Origin: an uncultured Polaribacter sp.
GTDB taxonomy: Bacteria > Bacteroidota > Bacteroidia > Flavobacteriales > Flavobacteriaceae
Length of the DNA stretch: 64,000 nt
Assembly (NCBI GenBank): GCA_943788865.1
Contig: CALSRX010000004.1
Coordinates: 124,001-188,000 of the forward strand
Reading direction: 5' to 3'
In this document: one piece after another, positions 8,520-16,898 of the stretch
Numbering within the stretch: position 1 is the stretch's first letter
Layout of the letters: every line of letters starts with the position of its first letter
Notes under the pieces: model-generated
What the model saw: only the letters and a program-made list of their open reading frames with translations
The model's database searches: none
What the model was told of the DNA's origin: nothing
Program-made: the position numbers and the translations under genes

Positions 8520-9698
8520 TTACTTAAAAGCGTTTAATCCTGTAATGTCTAAACCAGTAATTAGTAAATGAATATCATGTGTTCCCTCATAGGTAATTAC
8601 ACTTTCTAAGTTCATAGAATGGCGCATAATTGAATACTCACCAGTAATTCCCATTCCGCCTAACATTTGCCTTGCTTCTCTAGCAATGTTAATCGCCATA
8701 TCTACATTATTACGTTTTGCCATAGAAATTTGAGCAGAAGTTGCTCTTCCTTCGTTACGTAAAACCCCTAAACGCCAAGTTAGTAATTGCGCTTTGGTAA
8801 TTTCAGTAATCATTTCGGCTAATTTCTTTTGTTGTAATTGAAACTGTCCAATTGGTTTTCCAAATTGAATACGCTCTTTAGAATAACGTAATGCGGTATC
8901 ATAACAATCCATGGCGGCACCAATAGCACCCCAAGCAATTCCATAACGAGCAGAATCTAAACAACCTAACGGTGCTCCAAGTCCAGATTTATTTGGTAAT
9001 AAGTTTTCTTTAGGAACTTTTACATTGTCAAAAATTAATTCTCCAGTAGCAGAAGCTCTTAACGACCATTTATTATGTGTTTCTGGAGTAGAAAAACCTT
9101 CCATTCCGCGTTCTACAAGTAAACCATGAATTCTTCCTGTTTCATCTTTAGCCCAAACCACAGCAACTTGCGCAAAAGGGGCATTCGAAATCCACATTTT
9201 GGCTCCGTTTAACAGATAATGGTCTCCCATATCTTTAAATTTGGTTTCCATTCCACTTGGATTTGAACCGTGATTTGGTTCTGTCAATCCAAAACAACCA
9301 ATCCATTCACCAGAAGCTAATTTTGGTAGGTATTTTTGACGTTGTTCTTCGTTTCCGTATTTCCAAATAGGATACATTACTAATGATGATTGTACAGAAG
9401 CAGTAGAACGCACACCAGAATCTCCACGCTCAATTTCTTGCATGATTAGACCATAAGAAATTTGATCTAATCCAGCACCTCCATATTCTTCTGGAATATA
9501 CGGACCAAAAGCACCAATTTCTGCCAACCCATTTATAATTTGAGTTGGGAATTCTGCTTTTTGAGCATATTCTTCTATGATAGGAGAAACTTCTCTTTTT
9601 ACCCATTCTCTTGCTGCGCCTCTAACTAATTTATGCTCTTCTGTTAATAAATCATCTAACTGATAATAATCTGGAGCTTGAAATAAATCTGGTTTCAT
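8520..9698 (-). CDS. gcdH: Acyl-CoA dehydrogenase, glutaryl-CoA dehydrogenase type
   Basis: A 392-residue FAD enzyme of the acyl-CoA dehydrogenase family. The N-terminal helical domain, the middle beta domain (GCFGLTEPNHGSNPSGMETK) and the C-terminal four-helix domain are all present. The catalytic glutamate lies in VITYEGTHDIHLLITGLDIT, the pattern of glutaryl-CoA dehydrogenases, which oxidise and decarboxylate glutaryl-CoA to crotonyl-CoA in lysine and tryptophan breakdown. It is a single gene with its own -7 box (TACTTTTG at 9721-9728). A close relative acting on another short acyl-CoA is possible, but the glutarate-type signature is good. Confidence 0.88.
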   Translation of the reverse strand: MKPDLFQAPDYYQLDDLLTEEHKLVRGAAREWVKREVSPIIEEYAQKAEFPTQIINGLAEIGAFGPYIPEEYGGAGLDQISYGLIMQEIERGDSGVRSTASVQSSLVMYPIWKYGNEEQRQKYLPKLASGEWIGCFGLTEPNHGSNPSGMETKFKDMGDHYLLNGAKMWISNAPFAQVAVVWAKDETGRIHGLLVERGMEGFSTPETHNKWSLRASATGELIFDNVKVPKENLLPNKSGLGAPLGCLDSARYGIAWGAIGAAMDCYDTALRYSKERIQFGKPIGQFQLQQKKLAEMITEITKAQLLTWRLGVLRNEGRATSAQISMAKRNNVDMAINIAREARQMLGGMGITGEYSIMRHSMNLESVITYEGTHDIHLLITGLDITGLNAFK

Positions 9699-9720
9699 TG
9701 TAATTTAAGATTTGAAGTAC

Positions 9721-9728
9721 CAAAAGTA
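9721..9728 (-). promoter_or_regulatory. -7 box TACTTTTG for the glutaryl-CoA dehydrogenase gene
   Basis: Perfect TAnnTTTG on the minus strand, 23 bp upstream of the ATG at 9698. Confidence 0.55.
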
Positions 9729-9767
9729 AATATTACTTCTGATATACTTATGGAATAAATGAACTTT

Positions 9768-10850
9768 TTAGTCCTTTAAAAATTCTGCTAACAATCTATG
9801 AAAGTGATGTACACCTTGTTCTCTTGTAGGAGAAAAACGACCTGCCTTATAAAAAGATGATTTCACCCCTTTTTGTACATTTTCTACAACAAATTCATCT
9901 TCTCTTTGTACTTTATCAATATCTCCACTAGCGCCTTTGTTTAAATTGCTTACATCATACACATAAGAGATAAATGACACTTTGGTTCTGTTTAAATCTA
10001 ATGGTTTTACAATATTTATAGACACTCCCCAAGGATAAAAATTAAACATCATGTTTGGAAAAACCCAATAATAATATGCAGCAACATTTTTACCATAATC
10101 GATGTGGTTTTTAGGCAAATCAAAAACTTCAGTAGCATTATCTGTATACCCAATTTGCAAGTTGCAATGTTCGTAAATTTCTGTTTTATAACTTCCGTAA
10201 TCTAAGACATCATTTAATTCAGGATGCACAAAAGGCACATGAAAACCTTCTAGATAATTATCGCAATACAAAGCCCAGTTTGCATGAACTAAATATTCTT
10301 TAGAAAGAGATGAATCTAATGTAAATTCATTTAAAGGTAAAAAACCAACACGTTCATTCATTCTATCAAGTACTTGCTGAAAATCAAAACTTGGATTCAA
10401 CCCTGCAAATAAAAAGGGCCCCCATTTTTTTAATGGAAACTTGTGAAGGTTGTCACAAGGTCTCGGAAAATCTTCGGTTTGTTCAAACTCTGGCATGTGC
10501 TCAAACTCTCCGTTTAAGTTAAACCTTCTACCGTGATAAAAACAGGTTAATTTTCTAGATTTACTAGGGTTTAAAGCAACAAGATTTCCTCTATGGGTAC
10601 AGACATTTGTTAAGCAATTTATTTCTTCATTTTTGTTTTTTGTCAACACCAAAGGCTCCGTTAAATACCCATCTAATAGTACAAAAGGATGTACAGACTG
10701 TGCAAAAGGCACTAAGTTTTTATCTCCAACCCATTGCCAAGATTTTAAAAAAACACGTTCTTTTAGCATTTCAAAAACAGCAGGATCTTTATAAAATGAC
10801 GCTGGTAATGTTTCTGCTTTTTTAATATCTGGGTGAATATGAAACTTCAT
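9768..10850 (-). CDS. Rieske-type aromatic ring-hydroxylating oxygenase, alpha subunit-like
   Basis: About 360 residues from an ATG at 10850 (MKFHIHPDIKKAETLP); the frame is open to 10889, but that would leave only 17 bp to the divergent gene. The Rieske [2Fe-2S] ligands are visible as CTHRGN and CFYHGR (about residues 80-105). The mononuclear iron site appears as NYLEGFHVPFVHPEL (about 200-215), with the two histidines spaced as in ring-hydroxylating oxygenases. Such enzymes use electrons from a reductase to insert oxygen into aromatic or quaternary-amine substrates. No reductase or ferredoxin gene is nearby and the substrate is unknown. Confidence 0.85.
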   Translation of the reverse strand: MKFHIHPDIKKAETLPASFYKDPAVFEMLKERVFLKSWQWVGDKNLVPFAQSVHPFVLLDGYLTEPLVLTKNKNEEINCLTNVCTHRGNLVALNPSKSRKLTCFYHGRRFNLNGEFEHMPEFEQTEDFPRPCDNLHKFPLKKWGPFLFAGLNPSFDFQQVLDRMNERVGFLPLNEFTLDSSLSKEYLVHANWALYCDNYLEGFHVPFVHPELNDVLDYGSYKTEIYEHCNLQIGYTDNATEVFDLPKNHIDYGKNVAAYYYWVFPNMMFNFYPWGVSINIVKPLDLNRTKVSFISYVYDVSNLNKGASGDIDKVQREDEFVVENVQKGVKSSFYKAGRFSPTREQGVHHFHRLLAEFLKD

Positions 10851-10879
10851 TTGTTGTTTATTAAATAATTGTATCTTCG
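10851..10879 (+). promoter_or_regulatory. Promoter of the permease-amidinohydrolase operon
   Basis: A -33 TTG (10851-10853) and -7 TATCTTCG (10872-10879, one mismatch to TAnnTTTG), 18 bp apart, lie 27 bp before the ATG at 10907. Predicted by pattern only. Confidence 0.45.
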
Positions 10880-10906
10880 AGAATTGCATCTAAAAATACA
10901 TAAAAT

Positions 10907-12217
10907 ATGAGTGCTGATCAGAAAAAAATAGGATTAATAACTACGACCTCATTAGTTGTTGGAAATATGATTGGAGCAGGAATCTTTCTGTTACCAGCAA
11001 CTCTTGCAAAATATGGAAGTATCAGTTTGTTAGGATGGGTATTTACAGCAGCTGGAGCATTAATCTTGGCAAAAATTTTTAGTAATTTCAGTAAGATTAT
11101 TGTCAATAAAAGTGGTGGTCCATACACGTTTTCTAAAGCAGGATTTGGAGATTTTATTGGATTTATAGTGGCTTGGGGGTACTGGATTTCTATATGGATA
11201 AGTAATGCAGGATTAGCAATAGCAATTATTGGAGGATTAAGTGTTTTTTTTCCTGCTTTAAACTCAAACCCAATTTTAGCGGTACTTGTTGGATTGTTTT
11301 TTATTTGGTTTTTTACATGGGTTAATTCAAAAGGAATTAAAGAATCAGGTAGAATTCAAGTCATAACTACCGTATTAAAATTACTGCCATTACTCTTTAT
11401 AATTCTAATTGGAGCGTTCTTTTTTAGTATGGATAATTTCCCGAGTTTCAATTTAACAGATCAAAGTCATTTTGCTACCTTTCCAGTTGTTGCTGCATTA
11501 ACATTATACGCATTTTTAGGAATTGAAAGCGCAAGTATTCCTGCTGAGAATATTAAAGATCCAGAAAAAACAGTACCGAAAGCAACTATGTTAGGAACCA
11601 TAATATCTACATGCGTGTATATTTTAGGAACTATCGTCTTGTTTGGTTTATTGCCAGTAGAACAACTGCAAAATTCTGCAGCACCTTTTGCAGAAGCTGC
11701 AGAAATTATAGGTGGAAAGTATGCAGGTTATTTTGTTGCTGCTGGAGCAGTGATTGCCGCAATTGGAGCATTAAATGGATGGACCTTACTAGTTGGGCAA
11801 CTACCAATGGCAGCAGCAAAAGATAAAATGTTTCCTCGAATATTTAAAAAAGAAAACAAAAATGGTGTCCCGTTTTTAGGGTTGATAATAGGAAGCGTAT
11901 TGACCTCAGCAATTTTATTAATTAATATGAGTGATGGTATTGTAGATCAATTTGAATTTGTTGTTAATTTAACCGTGCTTACCTGTCTTGTTCCATATTT
12001 GTTTGTGTCAGCATCTTACATTATTGTAACAATTGAAAAGAAATTACATCTAAATAAATTTTTTAAGACCTTTATTTTAGGGAGTTTAGGATTTGCATAT
12101 TCCCTTTGGGCAATTTTTGGTTCTGGACCTGATGTTGTCTTTTATGGTTTTTTATTATTATTGCTTGGAATTCCATTTTATGCACTGATGCAATGGAATA
12201 AAACAAAAAACAAATGA
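10907..12217 (+). CDS. Amino acid permease, APC superfamily (arginine/agmatine antiporter-like)
   Basis: A 436-residue membrane protein with about 12 hydrophobic segments. The first carries the APC substrate-binding turn GNMIGAGIFLLP, and TM6 carries YAFLGIESASIPAENIKDPE, as in AdiC/CadB-type transporters. It moves amino acids across the inner membrane. Its stop overlaps the next start by 4 bp (ATGA), and the next gene encodes an arginine- or methylarginine-type hydrolase, so it is reasonable to infer a cationic amino acid or citrulline/ornithine exchange role. Direction and substrate are not shown by sequence. Confidence 0.85.
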   Translation: MSADQKKIGLITTTSLVVGNMIGAGIFLLPATLAKYGSISLLGWVFTAAGALILAKIFSNFSKIIVNKSGGPYTFSKAGFGDFIGFIVAWGYWISIWISNAGLAIAIIGGLSVFFPALNSNPILAVLVGLFFIWFFTWVNSKGIKESGRIQVITTVLKLLPLLFIILIGAFFFSMDNFPSFNLTDQSHFATFPVVAALTLYAFLGIESASIPAENIKDPEKTVPKATMLGTIISTCVYILGTIVLFGLLPVEQLQNSAAPFAEAAEIIGGKYAGYFVAAGAVIAAIGALNGWTLLVGQLPMAAAKDKMFPRIFKKENKNGVPFLGLIIGSVLTSAILLINMSDGIVDQFEFVVNLTVLTCLVPYLFVSASYIIVTIEKKLHLNKFFKTFILGSLGFAYSLWAIFGSGPDVVFYGFLLLLLGIPFYALMQWNKTKNK

Positions 12218-13092
12218 GCAAAACACAGCATTCAGAATATTTAAAGCTAGAAGCAGTTTACATGAAATCTGCAAAAGACGCTTTTCAATCAGATAAAGTA
12301 TTAGAAAATCAATGGAAAGAATTGAACTATCTATCGAAACCAGATCTTCAAGGAGCCTTGAAAGAATATCAAAATTTTGAAGCAATTTTTACCGAGAATC
12401 AGATCAAAGTGCATTATTTTCCTTCAGATGAAAATGTAAAAATGGATTCAATTTATTGTAGAGATGCCGCTATCGCTACAGATTTTGGAATCATTATTTG
12501 CAATATGGGAAAAGCAGGTAGAATTAATGAACCAAAGGCTCAATTAAAAGAGTATCAACAAAAAAACATTCCGATTTTAGGAGTGATACAATCACCAGGA
12601 ACTTTAGAAGGAGGAGATGTTGCTTGGTTAGACAAAAAAACATTGGCTGTTGGGCACACATATAGAACCAATGAAGAGGGAATCAAACAATTAAAAGAGT
12701 TGTTAGAACCAAAAGGGGTTGATGTGCTTGTTGCAGAATTACCACATTATAAAGGCAAAGAAGATGTATTTCATTTAATGTCAATTTTAAGTCCAGTTGA
12801 TAAAGATTTAGCAGTTGTTTATTCACCTTTAATGCCAATAAAATTTAGAAACGAATTGTTAAAAAGAGGTTTTCAGTTGATAGAAGTTCCTGAATCAGAA
12901 TTTGAATCTATGGGATGTAATGTATTGGCAATATCTCCAAGAAATTGTGTAATGGTTGAAGGAAACCCAATTACAAAAAAACTGTTACAAAATGCGGGAT
13001 GTAAAGTAACAACCTATGAAGGAAACGAAATAAGTGTAAAAGGTGGCGGCGGACCAACATGTTTAACAAGGCCTCTGGTAAGAATCGACTAA
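12214..13092 (+). CDS. Amidinohydrolase of the DDAH/arginine deiminase superfamily
   Basis: A 292-residue guanidine-modifying enzyme with the five-bladed pentein fold pattern. Key residues are visible: the substrate-binding CRDAAIATD, the acidic GTLEGGDV, the catalytic histidine region EDVFHLMSI, and the nucleophilic cysteine in GGGGPTCLTRPL near the C-terminus. The length fits dimethylarginine dimethylaminohydrolase (about 255-290) better than true arginine deiminase (about 410). The reaction would release citrulline from a methylarginine or related guanidine. Translational overlap with the upstream permease suggests import and hydrolysis act together. No ornithine carbamoyltransferase or carbamate kinase gene is nearby. 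Confidence 0.82.
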   Translation: MSKTQHSEYLKLEAVYMKSAKDAFQSDKVLENQWKELNYLSKPDLQGALKEYQNFEAIFTENQIKVHYFPSDENVKMDSIYCRDAAIATDFGIIICNMGKAGRINEPKAQLKEYQQKNIPILGVIQSPGTLEGGDVAWLDKKTLAVGHTYRTNEEGIKQLKELLEPKGVDVLVAELPHYKGKEDVFHLMSILSPVDKDLAVVYSPLMPIKFRNELLKRGFQLIEVPESEFESMGCNVLAISPRNCVMVEGNPITKKLLQNAGCKVTTYEGNEISVKGGGGPTCLTRPLVRID

Positions 13093-13122
13093 ATTTTTAC
13101 TTAAAAAAGCAACTCTTTTGTG

Positions 13123-13130
13123 TAAGTTTG
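13123..13130 (+). promoter_or_regulatory. -7 box TAAGTTTG for rnpA
   Basis: Perfect TAnnTTTG ending only 5 bp before the ATG at 13136, so the transcript would be leaderless or nearly so. Confidence 0.5.
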
Positions 13131-13135
13131 TAATA

Positions 13136-13537
13136 ATGAAGCAAACTTTAGCAAAGCAAGAGCGTTTAAAAAGCAAAACCCTCATTGGAAATTTATATAA
13201 AGAAGGAAAATCTGTAAAGAGCTTTCCTTTAAGACTTGTCTATTTACAAACAGAGCATGCATCAAAATATCCTGCCCAAGTTGGCGTTTCTGTTCCTAAA
13301 AGAAATTTTAAAAAAGCCGTTGATAGAAATCGAATTAAAAGATTGTTGAGAGAAACTTATCGCAAACAAAAACAGATAGTTTACGATACAATTGATAAGC
13401 CTTATGTGTATATGATTTCTTACATTGGTAAAGAAAAATGCACATATACAGAAATTGATTTAAAAATGAACCAACTTTTAAATGCTTTTATAGCACAAAT
13501 AAAACAGAAATCAGATGAAGAAAAACATCAAAAATAA
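13136..13537 (+). CDS. rnpA: Ribonuclease P protein component
   Basis: About 133 residues from the ATG at 13136 (MKQTLAKQERLKSKTLIGNL). The frame is open from 13118, but the added residues would lie across the -7 box. The RNase P signature of basic residues is present: VGVSVPKRNFKKAVDRNRIK followed by RLLRETYR. It binds the catalytic RNA and helps position precursor tRNA for 5' maturation. It overlaps the next gene by 23 bp. The length is in the usual range of 115-135 residues. Confidence 0.93.
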   Translation: MKQTLAKQERLKSKTLIGNLYKEGKSVKSFPLRLVYLQTEHASKYPAQVGVSVPKRNFKKAVDRNRIKRLLRETYRKQKQIVYDTIDKPYVYMISYIGKEKCTYTEIDLKMNQLLNAFIAQIKQKSDEEKHQK

Positions 13538-15158
13538 AACGATTGTAGCGTTGCTTATTGCAATTGTTTTTGTTTCGTTTTCATTCCAATCCAAATTTTT
13601 TGAAGTAGCAAAACAGATTGAGATTTACACGACATTGTTCAAAGAACTGAATATGTACTATGTAAATGAAATTAACCCAGCAGAGATCACAACAAGAGCC
13701 TTAAAAAACACCTTAAAAGATTTAGATCCTTATACCAATTATTTTAATGAACAAGATGTAGAAGCTGCAAAAATTAGAAGAGAAGGAGAATATGGCGGTA
13801 TTGGAGCCTCTATAAATTATAGCAATAAAAACCCGATGATTGTTAGTGTTTATAAAGGATATGCTGCTGATAAAGCAGGTTTAAAATCGGGAGATCTTAT
13901 TGTAAAAATTGACAATCAAGTTTTAGAAGAACTAGAAAAAGAAGATAGCTCTAGTTTGTTACTCGGAACGCCAGAGAGTCCGATTTCTATAGAAGTTCTT
14001 CGAAACGGGAAAAAATTGCAATTCAATTTAAAAAGAGAAAAAATAGAAGTAAACCCTGTTCCTTTTTACAAAAAAATAGATAGTGAAACGGGTTATATTG
14101 TTTTAACAAGATTCAGTGAAAAAGCCTCGTCAGAAGTAAAAAAAGCCTTTGAGAGTTTAAAAGAAGAAGGCATAAAAAGTGTGATTTTAGATTTGCGTTC
14201 TAATCCTGGAGGATTATTAGGAGAAGCTGTAAATATTTCTAATTTTTTCTTGCCTAAAGGAAAAGTGATTACCACCACAAAAGCGAAAGTAAAAAAATGG
14301 AGCGATACCTATTTGTCTAGAAATAATCCGTTAGACTTAGAAATTCCGATGGTAGTTTTAATAAACGGAAGTTCTGCATCGGCATCAGAAATTGTTACAG
14401 GTGCTTTGCAAGATTATGATAGAGCTGTTGTAATGGGAAAACGTTCTTTCGGAAAAGGGTTGGTGCAACGTTACAGAGAATTGAGCTATGGCACACAATT
14501 AAAAGTAACCATTTCTAAATATTACACTCCAAGCGGAAGATGTATTCAAGAATTAGATTATGCAAATAGAGATTTAAAAACAGGAAAAGTCCCTAAATTT
14601 TCAGATGCAGGAATCAATGAATTTACAACACAAAATGGTAGAAAAGTTTTTGATGGAGGCGGAATTATACCCGACATTGTTACCGAAAATGAAACCCTTT
14701 CAGAGGACACAAAAACACTTTTAGCTTCTAGAGCCTTATTTGATTTTGCGATAGATTTTAGAAACAAAAACAGCATAATAAATTCAGCAAAAGAGTTTAG
14801 ATTTACAGAGGTAAATTTTAAACAGTTTCAACGGTTTTTAAGAACAGATACCACATTTTTAACAAAAGAAGAAGCATCATTTAAAAAGGCATATGAATTG
14901 TTAAACTCTTCACAAAACAAAAAAATTAAGAAAGAGTATTTTCAAATTTTAAACACCTTAAAAACAGAAAAAATTAATGCTTTAGAAAACAATAAAGAGT
15001 TTATAAAGAACGAGATTAAAGATATTATCTTAGATCAATACTATTATGAAGAAGGTGTTTATCAAAATAAAATAGCATCAGACAACACCGTTTTAGAGGC
15101 AGTTAAACTATTAAAGAATACAACAAAATACAATCAAATATTATCTGGTAAAAAGTAA
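13515..15158 (+). CDS. S41-family C-terminal processing peptidase with PDZ domain
   Basis: A 547-residue envelope protease with an N-terminal signal or anchor helix (TIVALLIAIVFVSFSFQ), a PDZ domain at about residues 85-165 (GGIGASINYSNKNPMIVSVY, then AADKAGLKSGDLIVKID), and an S41 core with SVILDLRSNPGGLLGEAV. The catalytic serine is in GSSASASEIVTGALQD and the lysine in GKRSFGKGLVQR. These enzymes degrade or trim periplasmic proteins from the C-terminus. The start overlaps rnpA, an arrangement I recall from other flavobacteria. A C-terminal charged helical region of about 150 residues follows the protease domain. Confidence 0.92.
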   Translation: MKKNIKNKTIVALLIAIVFVSFSFQSKFFEVAKQIEIYTTLFKELNMYYVNEINPAEITTRALKNTLKDLDPYTNYFNEQDVEAAKIRREGEYGGIGASINYSNKNPMIVSVYKGYAADKAGLKSGDLIVKIDNQVLEELEKEDSSSLLLGTPESPISIEVLRNGKKLQFNLKREKIEVNPVPFYKKIDSETGYIVLTRFSEKASSEVKKAFESLKEEGIKSVILDLRSNPGGLLGEAVNISNFFLPKGKVITTTKAKVKKWSDTYLSRNNPLDLEIPMVVLINGSSASASEIVTGALQDYDRAVVMGKRSFGKGLVQRYRELSYGTQLKVTISKYYTPSGRCIQELDYANRDLKTGKVPKFSDAGINEFTTQNGRKVFDGGGIIPDIVTENETLSEDTKTLLASRALFDFAIDFRNKNSIINSAKEFRFTEVNFKQFQRFLRTDTTFLTKEEASFKKAYELLNSSQNKKIKKEYFQILNTLKTEKINALENNKEFIKNEIKDIILDQYYYEEGVYQNKIASDNTVLEAVKLLKNTTKYNQILSGKK

Positions 15159-15172
15159 GATATATAAATTAG

Positions 15173-15180
15173 TATCTTTG
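15173..15180 (+). promoter_or_regulatory. -7 box TATCTTTG for the gene at 15207
   Basis: Perfect TAnnTTTG, 26 bp upstream of the ATG at 15207. It makes an earlier TTG start at 15183 unlikely, since the transcript would begin at about that point. Confidence 0.6.
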
Positions 15181-15206
15181 AATTGTGTAAAAAGCAAAAA
15201 ATTAGA

Positions 15207-16871
15207 ATGAAAGAAAGAACAAGAGCACAAGAATCTACTGGAGCAATTGAGAGGTTATATATTTCAATGCGTCACTTATTTAGTAGAGGTTTTTACAAGC
15301 CAATGGGGATTTCTGGAGAAACGTTAAGAAAGTCCTTACTTCTGTTAAGACCAGAAATTTATGGTTCTATTGCAGAAGAAAAAGTAGAATTAAACGGATT
15401 AATTTATATAATAGAAAGACTTCCAGAAGGAATTGAAGAGTGTCAGTTTATCAATTTAACAGCAGACGAAGGGTATAAAAATTCTCATTTCAAACCGATT
15501 ATTCCGCCTAAAAGAAGAAGAAATTGTTATCGAATAGATAAAGATCAAATGAATATTGAGATCACTAGAGGACGGTCTGAAATCTATGATATTTTAACCC
15601 ACCTTACCTTTTTATTTATAGAATCTCATAAGATTAAAGACAAAGTTTTAATCAATAATGGTATAGACTGTATTAGAGAATGGAAAACTTTAAAAGACAT
15701 TGTTTTATTTGATAAAAAAATAACAAAAGAAGAAAGAGAAGTTACCATTGCTAATTTAGGAACTATTCTAGGAAGAACTTACGAAGAGGTTTCAAAAATT
15801 TACACCACTTTCTCTACCCAGAAAAACCCAGATCGATTTTTTCAGTTAATTTATTGGCTCGGTCAATTAGCAATTAATGAAACCTTAGAAAATAAGAAAC
15901 GAGTTGTAACCTTTAGCTCTGTTTTAAATGAACAAATTGGTCAACATATTTATGGAGAAATTTGGGCAGATAACATAAAAAAAATTCTAGCTGAAAACAA
16001 ATTATTAGAAAGACCAATTCATATTATTAGTGCAAATATGCATAGTGTTATGAATTCAATTTATGCAAAAGGAGCAGTACCTACTGAAGCTAAAAACAAT
16101 AATGGTTTTAAGTTATTTGAATTGTTAAGTAATGAAAACAGTAAAGATTTTCAGGTAAAAGTTAAAAATTACGCTTCTAAAAACGGATTGATTTATGTGA
16201 AGGATGATTCGGGAACAAACATCAATGTTCAAATTATAGATACTGAAAAAATAGACTTTAAAACCACCAATTACACAAAAGTAAATTCAAAAAACAAAAA
16301 GCCTGTATTAATAGTAATGGATTATGCGTTTGGAGAGCAAGCCTATGAAACTATGGACGAGCTATTAAAACCATATCTTACAGAAACTAAAAAGGTTCAT
16401 TTAAAAGTAGAGTCGGTTTCTATAATGGGAAAAGCAGGTATTTTAGAAGGAGGAAAAGGAGACATTATGATTCCATCTTCTCACTTTTTCGAAGGTACGG
16501 CAGACAATTATCCGTTTAAAAACGAATTATCTAAAGAAGATTTAGAAGGTTTTGGTTTAGCTGTTTTTGATGGAGCCATGGTATCGGTTTTAGGAACATC
16601 GCTACAAAATAAAGATATTTTAAAATTCTTTCATGATTCTACTTGGAACGTTATTGGATTAGAAATGGAAGGAGCACATTATCAAAAAGCAATTCAAGCT
16701 GCCTCTAAAATAAGAGGAAATATTTCTGAAAATGTAAAAGTGCGGTATGCATATTATGCTTCAGATAATCCTTTAGAAACAGGAGGAACATTGGCATCAG
16801 GCGGATTAGGAATGTCTGGCGTAACACCAACATATGCGATAACACAAAAAATATTAGAACAAATATTTTAA
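15207..16871 (+). CDS. DUF6909-type protein with nucleoside-phosphorylase-like C-terminal domain
   Basis: About 554 residues from the ATG at 15207 (MKERTRAQESTGAIERLYIS). The N-terminal half (1-260) is helical and resembles no enzyme I can name. The C-terminal half (about 360-550) looks like a purine nucleoside phosphorylase/MTAN fold: LIVMDYAFGEQAYETMDELL, SVSIMGKAGILEGGKGDIMI, FGLAVFDGAMVSVLGTS and the hallmark WNVIGLEMEGAHYQKAIQAA, in which the GLEMEG glutamate normally binds ribose. The pattern fits the Bacteroidota family I recall as DUF6909, annotated at times as AMP-nucleosidase-like. Activity is unproven. It seems monocistronic, with a perfect -7 box. Confidence 0.7.
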   Translation: MKERTRAQESTGAIERLYISMRHLFSRGFYKPMGISGETLRKSLLLLRPEIYGSIAEEKVELNGLIYIIERLPEGIEECQFINLTADEGYKNSHFKPIIPPKRRRNCYRIDKDQMNIEITRGRSEIYDILTHLTFLFIESHKIKDKVLINNGIDCIREWKTLKDIVLFDKKITKEEREVTIANLGTILGRTYEEVSKIYTTFSTQKNPDRFFQLIYWLGQLAINETLENKKRVVTFSSVLNEQIGQHIYGEIWADNIKKILAENKLLERPIHIISANMHSVMNSIYAKGAVPTEAKNNNGFKLFELLSNENSKDFQVKVKNYASKNGLIYVKDDSGTNINVQIIDTEKIDFKTTNYTKVNSKNKKPVLIVMDYAFGEQAYETMDELLKPYLTETKKVHLKVESVSIMGKAGILEGGKGDIMIPSSHFFEGTADNYPFKNELSKEDLEGFGLAVFDGAMVSVLGTSLQNKDILKFFHDSTWNVIGLEMEGAHYQKAIQAASKIRGNISENVKVRYAYYASDNPLETGGTLASGGLGMSGVTPTYAITQKILEQIF

Positions 16872-16898
16872 CAAGTACAACTAACTAAACAACTATAA

